A stretch of DNA of 18,561 bases, taken from NCBI GenBank assembly GCA_016713865.1, contig JADJOG010000027.1, positions 1-18,561 on the forward strand. Reading direction: 5' to 3'. Positions 8,875 through 16,610 of this stretch are shown in pieces; position 1 is the first letter of the stretch, and each line of letters begins with the position of its first letter. A program made the translations under genes and the position numbers. The notes beneath the pieces are model-generated. The model saw nothing but the letters and a program-made list of their open reading frames with translations. It was not told the DNA's origin and ran no database searches. The stretch is from Flavobacteriales bacterium (lineage in GTDB: Bacteria > Bacteroidota > Bacteroidia > Flavobacteriales_F > PHOS-HE28).

Positions 8875-8877
8875 TCA
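8872..8877. other. TGATCA palindrome supplying both lepA and gpsA stop codons
   Basis: The plus-strand TGA at 8872-8874 ends lepA. Bases 8875-8877 (TCA) read TGA on the minus strand and end gpsA. The two genes therefore converge with zero spacer and there is no intergenic terminator. Any transcription termination must lie within the opposing gene or be Rho-dependent. Confidence 0.95.
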
Positions 8878-9867
8878 CGCCAGCCGCTCGCTCAACAAGC
8901 GCATCTCCATCATGGGCGCCATCTTCTCGTAGAGCATGCGGTAGGTGGCCTCGGTGATGGGCATGTCCACCTTCAGCTTCTCGTTGATGGCATGCACGCA
9001 CTTCACGGCGTAGTAGCCCTCGGCCACCATGTTCATCTCCAACTGCGCGGCGCGCACGCTGTAGCCCTTGCCCACCATGTTGCCGAACTCGCGGTTACGG
9101 CTGAAGGTGCTGTACGCTGTTACCAGCAGATCCCCGAGGTAGGCCGGCTCATTGATGTCGCGCGCGATTGGATGCGCCGCCGCCACGAAGCGCTCGATCT
9201 CCTGGATGGCGCGGCTCACGAGCACCGCGCGGAAGTTGTCGCCGTAGCCCAGGCCCACGCTGATGCCCGCGCACACCGCGATCACGTTCTTCAAGATGGC
9301 GGCGTACTCGGTGCCGTAGATGTCGTCGCTGAGCGTTGTCTTCATGAAGCGCCCGTTGAGCGCATCGCCCATGGCCTTCGCCATCGTGGCATCCTGACAC
9401 GCGATGGTGAGGTAGCTGAGGCGCTCCATGGCCACTTCTTCGGCGTGGCAAGGCCCGCAGATCACCCCGAAATCCTTCTCGGCCACGCCCCAATGCTGAA
9501 AGAGGTACTCGCCCACGATCTGATTGGTCTCCGGCACGATGCCCTTCACCGCGCTGAAGATGGTCTTGGCCTTCAGCTCGTTCGGATCCAGTTGATCCAT
9601 GGCGGCCTTGAGGAAGGCACTGGGCACGGCGATCACGAGCACGTCCGCATCGCGCACCACGGCGTGGATGTCGTCGCTCATGGCCAAGCGCTGCACATCG
9701 AATTGCGCGGCGCTGATGTAATCCGGGTTGTGGCCGTACTTGCTGATGTGCGCGATGGTATCTGCGCGGCGCACCCACCAACCTACGCGGCTGGCGTTGC
9801 TGCTCAGCAGTTTCACTAGGGCGGTGCCCCAGCTGCCGGCGCCGATCACTGCAATCTTCTCTTCCAT
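8875..9867 (-). CDS. gpsA: NAD(P)-dependent glycerol-3-phosphate dehydrogenase
   Basis: GpsA is a cytoplasmic enzyme that reduces dihydroxyacetone phosphate to sn-glycerol-3-phosphate, the backbone for phospholipid synthesis. The 330-residue product fits the family. The Rossmann dinucleotide motif GAGSWGTAL lies at 10-17 plus flanks. The substrate-site motif AVKGI includes K108. The block CGPCHAEEVA (137-146) is a variant of the more usual GPSFAxE. GTEYAAILKNVIAVCAGI (185-202) carries the expected catalytic lysine K193, and the DNFRA/VLVSRAIQEI region follows in the C-terminal helical domain. The ATG at 9867 gives the family-typical start just before the first beta strand (KIAVIGAG). The peptidase gene lies 84 bases upstream on the same strand, and nearly all of that gap is an inverted repeat that ends five bases from this start codon. 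No clear ribosome binding site was seen. Confidence 0.97.
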   Translation of the reverse strand: MEEKIAVIGAGSWGTALVKLLSSNASRVGWWVRRADTIAHISKYGHNPDYISAAQFDVQRLAMSDDIHAVVRDADVLVIAVPSAFLKAAMDQLDPNELKAKTIFSAVKGIVPETNQIVGEYLFQHWGVAEKDFGVICGPCHAEEVAMERLSYLTIACQDATMAKAMGDALNGRFMKTTLSDDIYGTEYAAILKNVIAVCAGISVGLGYGDNFRAVLVSRAIQEIERFVAAAHPIARDINEPAYLGDLLVTAYSTFSRNREFGNMVGKGYSVRAAQLEMNMVAEGYYAVKCVHAINEKLKVDMPITEATYRMLYEKMAPMMEMRLLSERLA

Positions 9868-9872
9868 GGATG

Positions 9873-9951
9873 AGCGGCGAGTTTACGAGCGACAAGCGGC
9901 AAGTCAATGGTCGCGTGCGACTTGCCGCTTGCCAACTAACGACTCGCCGCT
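9873..9951. repeat. Large imperfect inverted repeat filling the peptidase-gpsA gap
   Basis: Two nested pairs of arms are visible. The inner pair is a perfect 13-mer: CAAGCGGCAAGTC at 9893-9905 and its reverse complement at 9919-9931, separated by a 13-base loop. The outer pair is a perfect 10-mer: AGCGGCGAGT at 9873-9882 and ACTCGCCGCT at 9942-9951. Bases between the two sets pair only partly. The inner and outer arms share the word GCGGC(A/G)AGT. There is no T-tract on either strand, so a classic intrinsic terminator is not supported. It may be a dispersed palindromic element or an RNA fold that influences gpsA translation or protects the upstream mRNA. Confidence 0.85.
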
Positions 9952-11619
9952 TCAGAATGTCACCTGCGCATCCATCTCCTTTCCTCCGCGCAGCACCTTG
10001 ATTGTGGCAGTGTCGCCTTTGTTGAATTGGCCCAGGGCCTTCATGTAGCCCATCATGTCGTTCACCTCTACGGCGCCCAGCTTCACCACCACATCGCCCA
10101 CCTTCAAACCTGCATTGGCTGCGGGCTTGCCTTCGGTGAGGCCATCGATGCGCATGCCCTTGCCATCGTACAGGTAATCAGGCACAACGCCCAGTGTCAC
10201 TTTGAAGCGCGGCGTGTTCTCGGTGTTCACCTCTTCGGTCTTGGTGAAGGCCAGCTTGCCGTCATCATTCAATGTGGCAACGAGCGATTCGATGAAGCGC
10301 GTAACGCGCAGCATGCCGGGGTAGTTGATCTTGTCCTCGTCGTCGGTGGGCTTATGGTAATCGGCATGCGTGCCAGTGAAGAAGTGGATGGCGGGCACGC
10401 CTTGCAGGTAGAAGCTGGTGTGGTCGCTGGGGCCGATGCCACTGTTAGTGGTCTTCACCTTCAGGTTGCCCACGAGGATCCGGTTCACTTCGTCCCAAGT
10501 AGGCGAAGTGCCAACGCCGTTGATGCCGATAGCGCCTGTGCTATCGAGCCTGCCCACCATATCGAGGTTGATCATGTAGTTGATCTCACTGATCGGCACG
10601 GTGGGGTTCTTGGTCCAGTAGTTCGATCCGTAGAGTCCCTTCTCCTCGCCACTAAAGGCGATGATGAGGTAGTCGTTGGCGCGCGTGTGGTCGTATTCGG
10701 CAAGGTCGCGCGCGAGTTGCAGCATCACGGCCACGCCGCTCGCGTTGTCATCGGCGCCATTGTGTATGGCCGGCTCACCGCGGTGCAGCGACCCTTCGTC
10801 GCCATAACCCAAGTGATCCAGGTGCGCGCCGATCACCACCACGTTGGGCGCGCCGTTATCGATCATGCCCACCACGTTGTAGGCGGTCTTCTCCTCGCGC
10901 AGGATCTCCACGTTGATCACGCAGGGGTTGTTGTCGATCACGAGCTGCTCGTAGAGTTCGCCCTTCAAGAAGATCACCGGTATGCCGATGGGCTTCGCCT
11001 TGGCGCTTAGCTTCGGTTCCGGCGTTGGCGCCGTAGGATCATCATTGAAGAAGAGCACCGCAGCGGCACCGTGCGCAGCGGCTTTCTCGGCCCTTGCCTG
11101 CAGATCGTGATACGCCAGGTACTTGCTGTGCGGATGGATGCCGTCGGGCGAGCTCACGCTGAAGGCGACAATGCGGTCCTTGAAGTCGGCGCTGTCCGGA
11201 TAATCCGAGCGCTTGAGCTCGGGCGCCACAATCCCGTAATCGAGCTTCAGGATTTTGCCGCGCACCGGCCCCGACGCGGAGAAGGCCAGCGGATACCACT
11301 GCTCCCCCACTTTCAATTGGCGCCGACCGAGCTGCAGGGTGTTCACGGCACCTAGCGTCGGCTCGGATTGAAAAGTGAAGGCCTGCAGGTAGGAGGCCTG
11401 GTCGCCATAAGGCATCAAGCCCACGTTCCCGAATTTGGCAGCTATGTAATCGGCAGCGAGCTTCTCGCCTGGCGTGCCGGCCTCACGGCCCTCGAGCCGG
11501 TCGCTGGCCAGGTACTTCACGTCATATCGCATTTGATCGAGCGCGTCGGCATCGGATAGCAGCTGGGCGTGCAAGGCGAGAGGAAGCGCGAGCGCGAAGA
11601 GGGCGAGTTGTCGGATCAT
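9952..11619 (-). CDS. Secreted M28-family zinc peptidase with PA-like insert and C-terminal PDZ domain
   Basis: This is probably an exported metallo-aminopeptidase that trims peptides in the periplasm or outside the cell. Residues 1-18 form a signal peptide (ALFALALPLALHA before Gln). The region from about 30 to 260 includes a PA-like insert (AAAHGAAAVLFFNDD). The M28 catalytic core follows with GAHLDHLG (H266), HNGADDNASG (D290), AFSGEEKGLYGS (E325/E326), INLDMVGR (D353) and THADYHKPTDD (H418), the expected dinuclear zinc ligands and general base. Residues of about 475-555 resemble a PDZ domain (LGVVPDYLYDGKGMRIDGL, then AGLKVGDVVVKLG). There is no type IX sorting domain. The gene is divergent from the DUF1232-like gene, and its stop codon touches the inverted repeat that separates it from gpsA. 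The substrate cannot be read from sequence. Confidence 0.95.
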   Translation of the reverse strand: MIRQLALFALALPLALHAQLLSDADALDQMRYDVKYLASDRLEGREAGTPGEKLAADYIAAKFGNVGLMPYGDQASYLQAFTFQSEPTLGAVNTLQLGRRQLKVGEQWYPLAFSASGPVRGKILKLDYGIVAPELKRSDYPDSADFKDRIVAFSVSSPDGIHPHSKYLAYHDLQARAEKAAAHGAAAVLFFNDDPTAPTPEPKLSAKAKPIGIPVIFLKGELYEQLVIDNNPCVINVEILREEKTAYNVVGMIDNGAPNVVVIGAHLDHLGYGDEGSLHRGEPAIHNGADDNASGVAVMLQLARDLAEYDHTRANDYLIIAFSGEEKGLYGSNYWTKNPTVPISEINYMINLDMVGRLDSTGAIGINGVGTSPTWDEVNRILVGNLKVKTTNSGIGPSDHTSFYLQGVPAIHFFTGTHADYHKPTDDEDKINYPGMLRVTRFIESLVATLNDDGKLAFTKTEEVNTENTPRFKVTLGVVPDYLYDGKGMRIDGLTEGKPAANAGLKVGDVVVKLGAVEVNDMMGYMKALGQFNKGDTATIKVLRGGKEMDAQVTF

Positions 11620-11645
11620 GGCGAAGGCTGCGGCATGCAGGCGCG

Positions 11646-11667
11646 CGAAGGTACCGGCATACCTTCG
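11646..11667. repeat. Short perfect inverted repeat in divergent intergenic region
   Basis: CGAAGGTA (11646-11653) and TACCTTCG (11660-11667) flank a 6-base loop, CCGGCA. The element lies in the 86-base gap between the divergent peptidase and DUF1232-like genes. It could be an operator or a leader hairpin. No promoter boxes were recognised beside it, so function is open. Confidence 0.6.
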
Positions 11668-11705
11668 GCTCGCGTCGCGCGTTCTGCACTCATCACACGA
11701 TCACC

Positions 11706-11933
11706 ATGAAAAGCCTGTTCGTTGCCCTAGTCGGCTTCTTGTCGTTCATCTACCTGTTGAACCCGACGCTCGGCGTGTTCGAGTTCCTTCCGGACAATCT
11801 TCCGCTGGTTGGCAACGTGGATGATGCCACCGCGGCCATGGTGCTGCTTGCGTCCATGCGCTACTTCGGCTGGGACCTCACCGGCCTCTTCCTGCGCAAG
11901 CCCGCCATCGCCTTCGGGAACGCACGGGCTTAG
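11706..11933 (+). CDS. Small DUF1232/YkvA-like membrane protein
   Basis: This 75-residue protein has a hydrophobic N-terminal segment (about 4-20) followed by the motif typical of the DUF1232 (YkvA) family: YLLNPTLGVFEFLPDNLPLVGNVDD and then an Ala-rich helix. Such proteins are short membrane-associated proteins of unknown function. It is at the small end of the family and contains little beyond the conserved core. The TAG stop at 11931-11933 is only three bases before the next ATG, so the two genes are almost certainly co-transcribed. A functional link to the downstream HEAT/cyclophilin lipoprotein is possible but unproven. Confidence 0.82.
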   Translation: MKSLFVALVGFLSFIYLLNPTLGVFEFLPDNLPLVGNVDDATAAMVLLASMRYFGWDLTGLFLRKPAIAFGNARA

Positions 11934-11936
11934 GCG

Positions 11937-13785
11937 ATGCGTTTTCACACCCTGGTCACCGCGGCCGCATTGCTGGCAGCCTGCGGCGCGCATGAATCGA
12001 AGCCACTGAACCGATGGACCGACGATCGGCTCTGGCCTGTGCTCGAAGCGCAAGAGCGCCGCGATGCCGGCACCCTCTGCGGTCTGTTGAACAACGAAGC
12101 GGCCGCTGTGCGCGAAGCGGCGGCGCTGGCTTTCGCGAGCGCGCAGGACAGCGCATCGATCCTTTGCCTGATCCGCGCGCTGAACGATAGCGTGAGCACG
12201 GTGCGCTCAACAGCCGCATATGCCCTCGGTATCATCGCGGATAGCACGACGATCGGCATCATCGCCGAGACCGCGATGATTGAACGCGATGCCGAGGTGC
12301 AACACGCCCTCTTGCGCGCGTCGTTCATCGCCATGCAGCGCAACGGCATGCTGCACGATGCGAATGCCCTCCTTTACTACTTGGATCGTGAAATCGGACA
12401 CGAGCGAGCGCGAGCGGCCGATGCCCTGCGTCGCATGCCTGACAGCGCGGTGTACAACGCAGCGGAGGAGATACATGAGCGCATGGGCGCGATGGAGACC
12501 GATGCGCGGCAATTCCCTGATCCTCGCCATGCGCAAAATGGGCGACCGTGCGGTCCGTTCATCGTTGGGGCGGATCGCTATTGAGAACCCGCGAACGAAC
12601 GAGCGCGTGAGCGCCTTGCGGGCGTACGGAGCGCTTTATACCGATTCGTCATCGATGGATGTCCTGCTGGGGAACACGCTGTGCGCCGCCGAGGGTCACG
12701 CCGCGCTGGCCGCGCTGGCATCCATGCCTGCGCTTCCCGCGAAACGCTTGGGCTGGGAGGCGCAGCAACAGGGCGATACGCTCCTGCGCATCGGCCTATT
12801 GAGCCTCGTGCTGAAGCATGGCAACGAATCGGAAGCGGACAGCGCGCGGCTTGCTCTATTAGCCATCGGCGCGGCTTCACTCAACCCGTACCATCGCGCG
12901 GCAGCGATCGTTGCTCGCACGAACGCGCCCGTGGATCGCGACATCGATGCATGCATGGAGCTGATGCGCAGCGATGCGCATCCGGCGGAACGCCAAGCGG
13001 CATTTCACGGCGCGGTGACAAATGCGCGCGCCATCATGATGCGCTCACGCTACGCTTCGCGCGAAGCGCAATACGCTGGATTGCGACAGGTGATAGAAGG
13101 CGCCCTGAGCACTGGAGATCCCGGCTTGATCTGCGTTGCAGCGGAACTGCTCGTTGAGGAGGACGCCGAGACGGTCGCGCTCTTGTTGAGCCCCGCCGCG
13201 GAACAGGAAGCCGTTGGGGCGCTCCATACGCTGCGCGACCTCGAAGCGAAGCTGCTCATGGCGCAAGCCGCGGCGAAACGCGATGGTCGATCATCGCCTG
13301 CGCATCGGGCACCGCCTTTCAATCACCCGATCAATCACGAACGCTTACTTGGGTTGAAGCAAGGCCAGCAGTACCGGATCGCGACGTCGAAGGGAGACAT
13401 CATCATCGCGACCGATGTCGATGAGTGCCCGGGCAGCAGCCTCGCTTTCGATTCGCTCGTGACGGCGGGATATTATGATGGCAAGGCATTCCACCGCATG
13501 GTGCCGGGCTTCGTGATACAAGGCGGATGCCCGCGCGGCGATGGCTACGGTGGCATGCCTTGGACCTTGCGCACGGAGATCAGCCGATCGCCGTTCGCGG
13601 CCGGTGCCGTTGGCCTGGCAAGCGCCGGGCGCGATACCGAGAGCTGCCAGTTCTTCATAACGCAAGCCGCGGCGCCTCACCTCGATGGCCGCTACACGCG
13701 CTTCGGCGAAGTGACAGCGGGCATGGATGTGGTCTGGCAAGTGGGCGTTGGCGACCGCATCATCCGCGTCACGCGCGAGGATTGA
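11937..13785 (+). CDS. Lipoprotein with HEAT repeats and C-terminal cyclophilin-type prolyl isomerase; one frameshift
   Basis: The product is probably an envelope lipoprotein that assists folding by cis-trans isomerisation of prolyl bonds. A lipobox (LLAAC, acylated Cys16) follows a short hydrophobic signal. HEAT-like helical repeats begin near residue 30 (AAVREAAALAFAS, STVRSTAAYALGIIAD). The first frame runs to 12584 but loses sense after about 12,512 (ETDARQ). The coding sense continues one frame over (LILAMRKMGDRAVRSSLG) to 13785. Dropping one C from the CCC at 12515-12517 restores a single product of about 615 residues. More HEAT-like helices follow, then a cyclophilin domain in the last 145 residues: FHRMVPGFVIQGG (catalytic Arg), SCQFFIT and LDGRYTRFGEV. 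The His often found at the last motif (LDGKHVVFG in human cyclophilin A) is Tyr here. If the break is real, the N-terminal part would be a 215-residue lipoprotein without the isomerase domain. Confidence 0.85.
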
Positions 13786-13813
13786 GCGCCGATCCAACCG
13801 GCTTCTATCTTTC
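13781..13813 (+). promoter_or_regulatory. Possible Bacteroidota-type promoter for the decarboxylase operon
   Basis: ATTG at 13781-13784, within the end of the cyclophilin gene, and TATCTTTC at 13806-13813 approximate the TTTG and TAnnTTTG elements with a 21-base spacer. A start near 13,820 would give a leader of about 28 bases before the decarboxylase ATG. Each box has a mismatch, so read-through from upstream genes is equally possible. Confidence 0.28.
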
Positions 13814-13847
13814 CCACGCTTGCCCCACGGCTCGCCGGCTTACCCCG

Positions 13848-16610
13848 ATGTCAACTGCACGCATTCCCGACACCCAATTGCGCCAGCATTACAACGCCGC
13901 GCGCTTGCGCTCGCATGCCTGGGACCAGCTGAAGCTCGCCACCATGGACCTCGATGAGGGGCGTAGCACGCCGCAGGAGGTTGAGGCGATCCTGCGCGAC
14001 CTGCACACCATCGAATTGTACTGGGCATTCCCCGGCCGCGACACCGTGCGTCAATTGAATCACATGCTGCGGGCGCGTGAATACCATAGCCTGCACCTGA
14101 CTGTCAGCCATGTGGTGCGCATGCTCAGCAGCGGCGCCTTCCGCAGCGACCAAGCGGCCATCCTTGATCCGCAGGCGAGCAACAAGGAGCTGCTGGCCGA
14201 AGAAGAAGAGAAGCAGCGCCCCAACTACTTCGAGGTGCTCTTCGTGGACGATCTGGATGAAGAAGAGGAGGCCGCGCTGAAGCACAAGCTGCAGAAGATA
14301 CGCGACAAGAGCGATGCCTTCGTTTACGACGCGCTCGTGGTGCGCACCGTGCAGGATGCGCTCATCGCACTGCTTTTCAACCACAATATCCAAGCGGTGG
14401 TGGTGCGCTTCGGGATTCCATTCGCTGGCAAGAACCACAAGGGCATCCTGCGCGAATTCACCCGCGCTATCGATGCGCTCGATCCCGGCACCATCGGTCG
14501 TGCCAACATGGGACCCTACCTCGGCCGCATGTGCCGTTGGTTCCGCCCCGAAGTGGATCGTTACTACGTGACCGATACACCGGTCGATGGCCTGGAGGAT
14601 GCCACGCTCGCCACCTTCCGGCGCATCTACTACCGCACGGAGGACCTCACCGACCTGCACCTCACGCTTTTGCGCGGCACGCAAGAGAAATACGAGACCC
14701 CCTTCTTCACCGCGCTGAAGGATTACAGCAGGCGGCCCATGGGCGTCTTCCATGCCATGCCCATCAGTCGCGGCAACAGCGTGTTCAAGAGCCGCTGGAT
14801 CCAGGACTTCGGCGAGTTCTATGGGCGCAACCTCTTCTTGGCCGAAACCAGCGCCACCACTGGCGGCCTGGACTCGCTACTGCAACCCACCGGCCCGCTG
14901 AAGAAGGCGCAGGAACTGGCCGCACGCGCCTTCGGATCGCAGCAGACCTTCTTCGCCACCAACGGCACCAGTTCCAGCAACAAGATCGTGGTGCAGGCAT
15001 TGGTTGAGCCAGGGGACATCGTGCTAATCGATCGCGACTGCCACAAGAGCCATCACTATGGCATGGTGCTCAGCGGTGCCAACCCGGTCTACCTGCACAG
15101 CTATCCGCTGGAGAAATACAGCATGTACGACGCAGTGCCGCTCAACCACAGCCGCGAGCAGCTCTTCAAGCTGAAGAAGGGAGGGCGCCTCGACAAAGTG
15201 AAGATGCTGCTGCTCACCAACAGCACCTTCGATGGCGTGGTGTACAACGTGGAGCGCGTGATGGAGGAGGTGCTCGTCATCAAACCCGACATCGTGTTCC
15301 TCTGGGACGAGGCATGGTGGGCCTTCGCTCGCTTCAGCTACGTCCTACGGCAACGGACCGCCATGCATGTGGCTGCCAAGCTCGCACGCAAATACCGCAC
15401 GCCCGAGTATCGCGCTGCATTCAAGGAGCACATCAACGGCTTGAAGAAGGGCGAAGAGCCGCGCATGCCCGATCCCGACAAGGTGCGCATCCGCGTGTAC
15501 GCGACGCAGAGCACCCACAAGACGCTCACCTCACTGCGACAGGGCAGCATGATCCACATCTGGGATGAGGACTTCGCGAAGAAAAGCGAGGCTTCATTCC
15601 ACGAGGCGTACATGACGCACACCAGCACCAGCGCCAACTACCAGATCCTAGCGAGCATGGATGTGGGGCGAAGGCAAGTTGAATTCGAGGGCTTCGAGCT
15701 GGTGGAGAAAGCGATCGAGCTGGGACTGTTACTGCGCCGCACCGTGCGCGAGCATCCGAAGCTGAAGCGCTGGTTCGACATCATCACCATTGGCGAATTA
15801 GTACCAACCGAATTCCGCCAAAGCGGCTTGGACAGCTACTACCGCCGTGATCAGGGATGGAACGAGATCGAAAAGGCTTGGGCCGAGGATGAATTCGCCG
15901 TGGACCCCACCAAGATCAACCTCTTCACCGGCAAAACCGGCATCGATGGCGACACCTTCAAGAACAAGTTCTTGATGGATAAGCACAATATCCAGATCAA
16001 TAAGACCTCGCGGAACTCGGTGCTCTTCATGACCAATATCGGCACTACGCGCGGCTCGCTCGCCTATCTCACAAAGGTGCTGCTGCAGATCGCCGATGAG
16101 CTCGAGGCGCGCAACGCCGGTTTCGAGCACGACGACAAGTTGGCTCATCTCGCGCGCATCCGCGCGCTCACCGAGGAGATCCCGCCCCTGCCCGACTTCA
16201 GCAGCTTCCACCGCAGCTTCCAAGGACAACCCGGCGTTCCGGGCGGCGATCTGCGCGCAGCCTATTTCCTCTCCTACAAAGAGGAGCGTTGTCGCCATGT
16301 GAAGCTCGAAGAGGCGCTCAAGGAGATGGCGAAGGGCGGGGAACTGGTATCCGCATCCTTCGTGATTCCCTACCCGCCCGGCTTCCCCGTGCTGGTGCCG
16401 GGGCAGGTGATCAACAAGGAGATCATCGACTTCCTCATCGCCATCGACGTCAAGGAGATACACGGCTATCGCCCAGAACTGGGACTGCGCGTGTTCACCG
16501 ACGCAGCGCTGGGAAGGCAGAAGACCACAACGGCGTTAGGGGGAATGAGACCCCCCGCGATGCCCGCGACAAAAGCAAGTAACAACACGAAGAAGGCGAA
16601 GCGATCATGA
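13848..16610 (+). CDS. PLP-dependent Orn/Lys/Arg-type decarboxylase, large form
   Basis: This fold-type I PLP enzyme of the Orn/Lys/Arg decarboxylase group probably converts a basic amino acid to an amine and CO2 in the cytoplasm; the exact substrate cannot be called. Of its 920 residues, about 1-120 are a helical N-terminal extension. About 125-195 form a flavodoxin-like wing (YFEVLFVDDLDEEEE to VVVRFGIPF). The large PLP domain follows with FFATNGTSSSNK (about 372), IDRDCHKSHHYG, WDEAWWAFARF (D487, expected to bind the pyridine nitrogen) and ATQSTHKTLTSLRQG with Schiff-base lysine K558. A C-terminal domain includes SFVIPYPPGFPVLVPGQ. The last 18 or so residues are a lysine-rich tail (ATKASNNTKKAKRS). 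The frame is open upstream to 13527, but that part overlaps the cyclophilin domain and is not protein-like; the ATG at 13848 is the sensible start. Its TGA overlaps the ATP-grasp ATG as ATGA, so the two are translationally coupled. Confidence 0.93.
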   Translation: MSTARIPDTQLRQHYNAARLRSHAWDQLKLATMDLDEGRSTPQEVEAILRDLHTIELYWAFPGRDTVRQLNHMLRAREYHSLHLTVSHVVRMLSSGAFRSDQAAILDPQASNKELLAEEEEKQRPNYFEVLFVDDLDEEEEAALKHKLQKIRDKSDAFVYDALVVRTVQDALIALLFNHNIQAVVVRFGIPFAGKNHKGILREFTRAIDALDPGTIGRANMGPYLGRMCRWFRPEVDRYYVTDTPVDGLEDATLATFRRIYYRTEDLTDLHLTLLRGTQEKYETPFFTALKDYSRRPMGVFHAMPISRGNSVFKSRWIQDFGEFYGRNLFLAETSATTGGLDSLLQPTGPLKKAQELAARAFGSQQTFFATNGTSSSNKIVVQALVEPGDIVLIDRDCHKSHHYGMVLSGANPVYLHSYPLEKYSMYDAVPLNHSREQLFKLKKGGRLDKVKMLLLTNSTFDGVVYNVERVMEEVLVIKPDIVFLWDEAWWAFARFSYVLRQRTAMHVAAKLARKYRTPEYRAAFKEHINGLKKGEEPRMPDPDKVRIRVYATQSTHKTLTSLRQGSMIHIWDEDFAKKSEASFHEAYMTHTSTSANYQILASMDVGRRQVEFEGFELVEKAIELGLLLRRTVREHPKLKRWFDIITIGELVPTEFRQSGLDSYYRRDQGWNEIEKAWAEDEFAVDPTKINLFTGKTGIDGDTFKNKFLMDKHNIQINKTSRNSVLFMTNIGTTRGSLAYLTKVLLQIADELEARNAGFEHDDKLAHLARIRALTEEIPPLPDFSSFHRSFQGQPGVPGGDLRAAYFLSYKEERCRHVKLEEALKEMAKGGELVSASFVIPYPPGFPVLVPGQVINKEIIDFLIAIDVKEIHGYRPELGLRVFTDAALGRQKTTTALGGMRPPAMPATKASNNTKKAKRS

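Noticed and set aside
9868..9951. Intrinsic terminator for the peptidase gene
   Set aside because: The hairpin has no following T-tract on the minus strand.
8992..11010. Long plus-strand open frames opposite gpsA (8992-9819) and the M28 peptidase (10027-11010)
   Set aside because: Both have His/Ala/Val-rich shadow composition and lie opposite genes with conserved catalytic motifs.
13527..13847. Upstream extension of the decarboxylase to 13527
   Set aside because: It lies inside the cyclophilin domain in another frame and has Arg/His-rich composition typical of a shadow frame.
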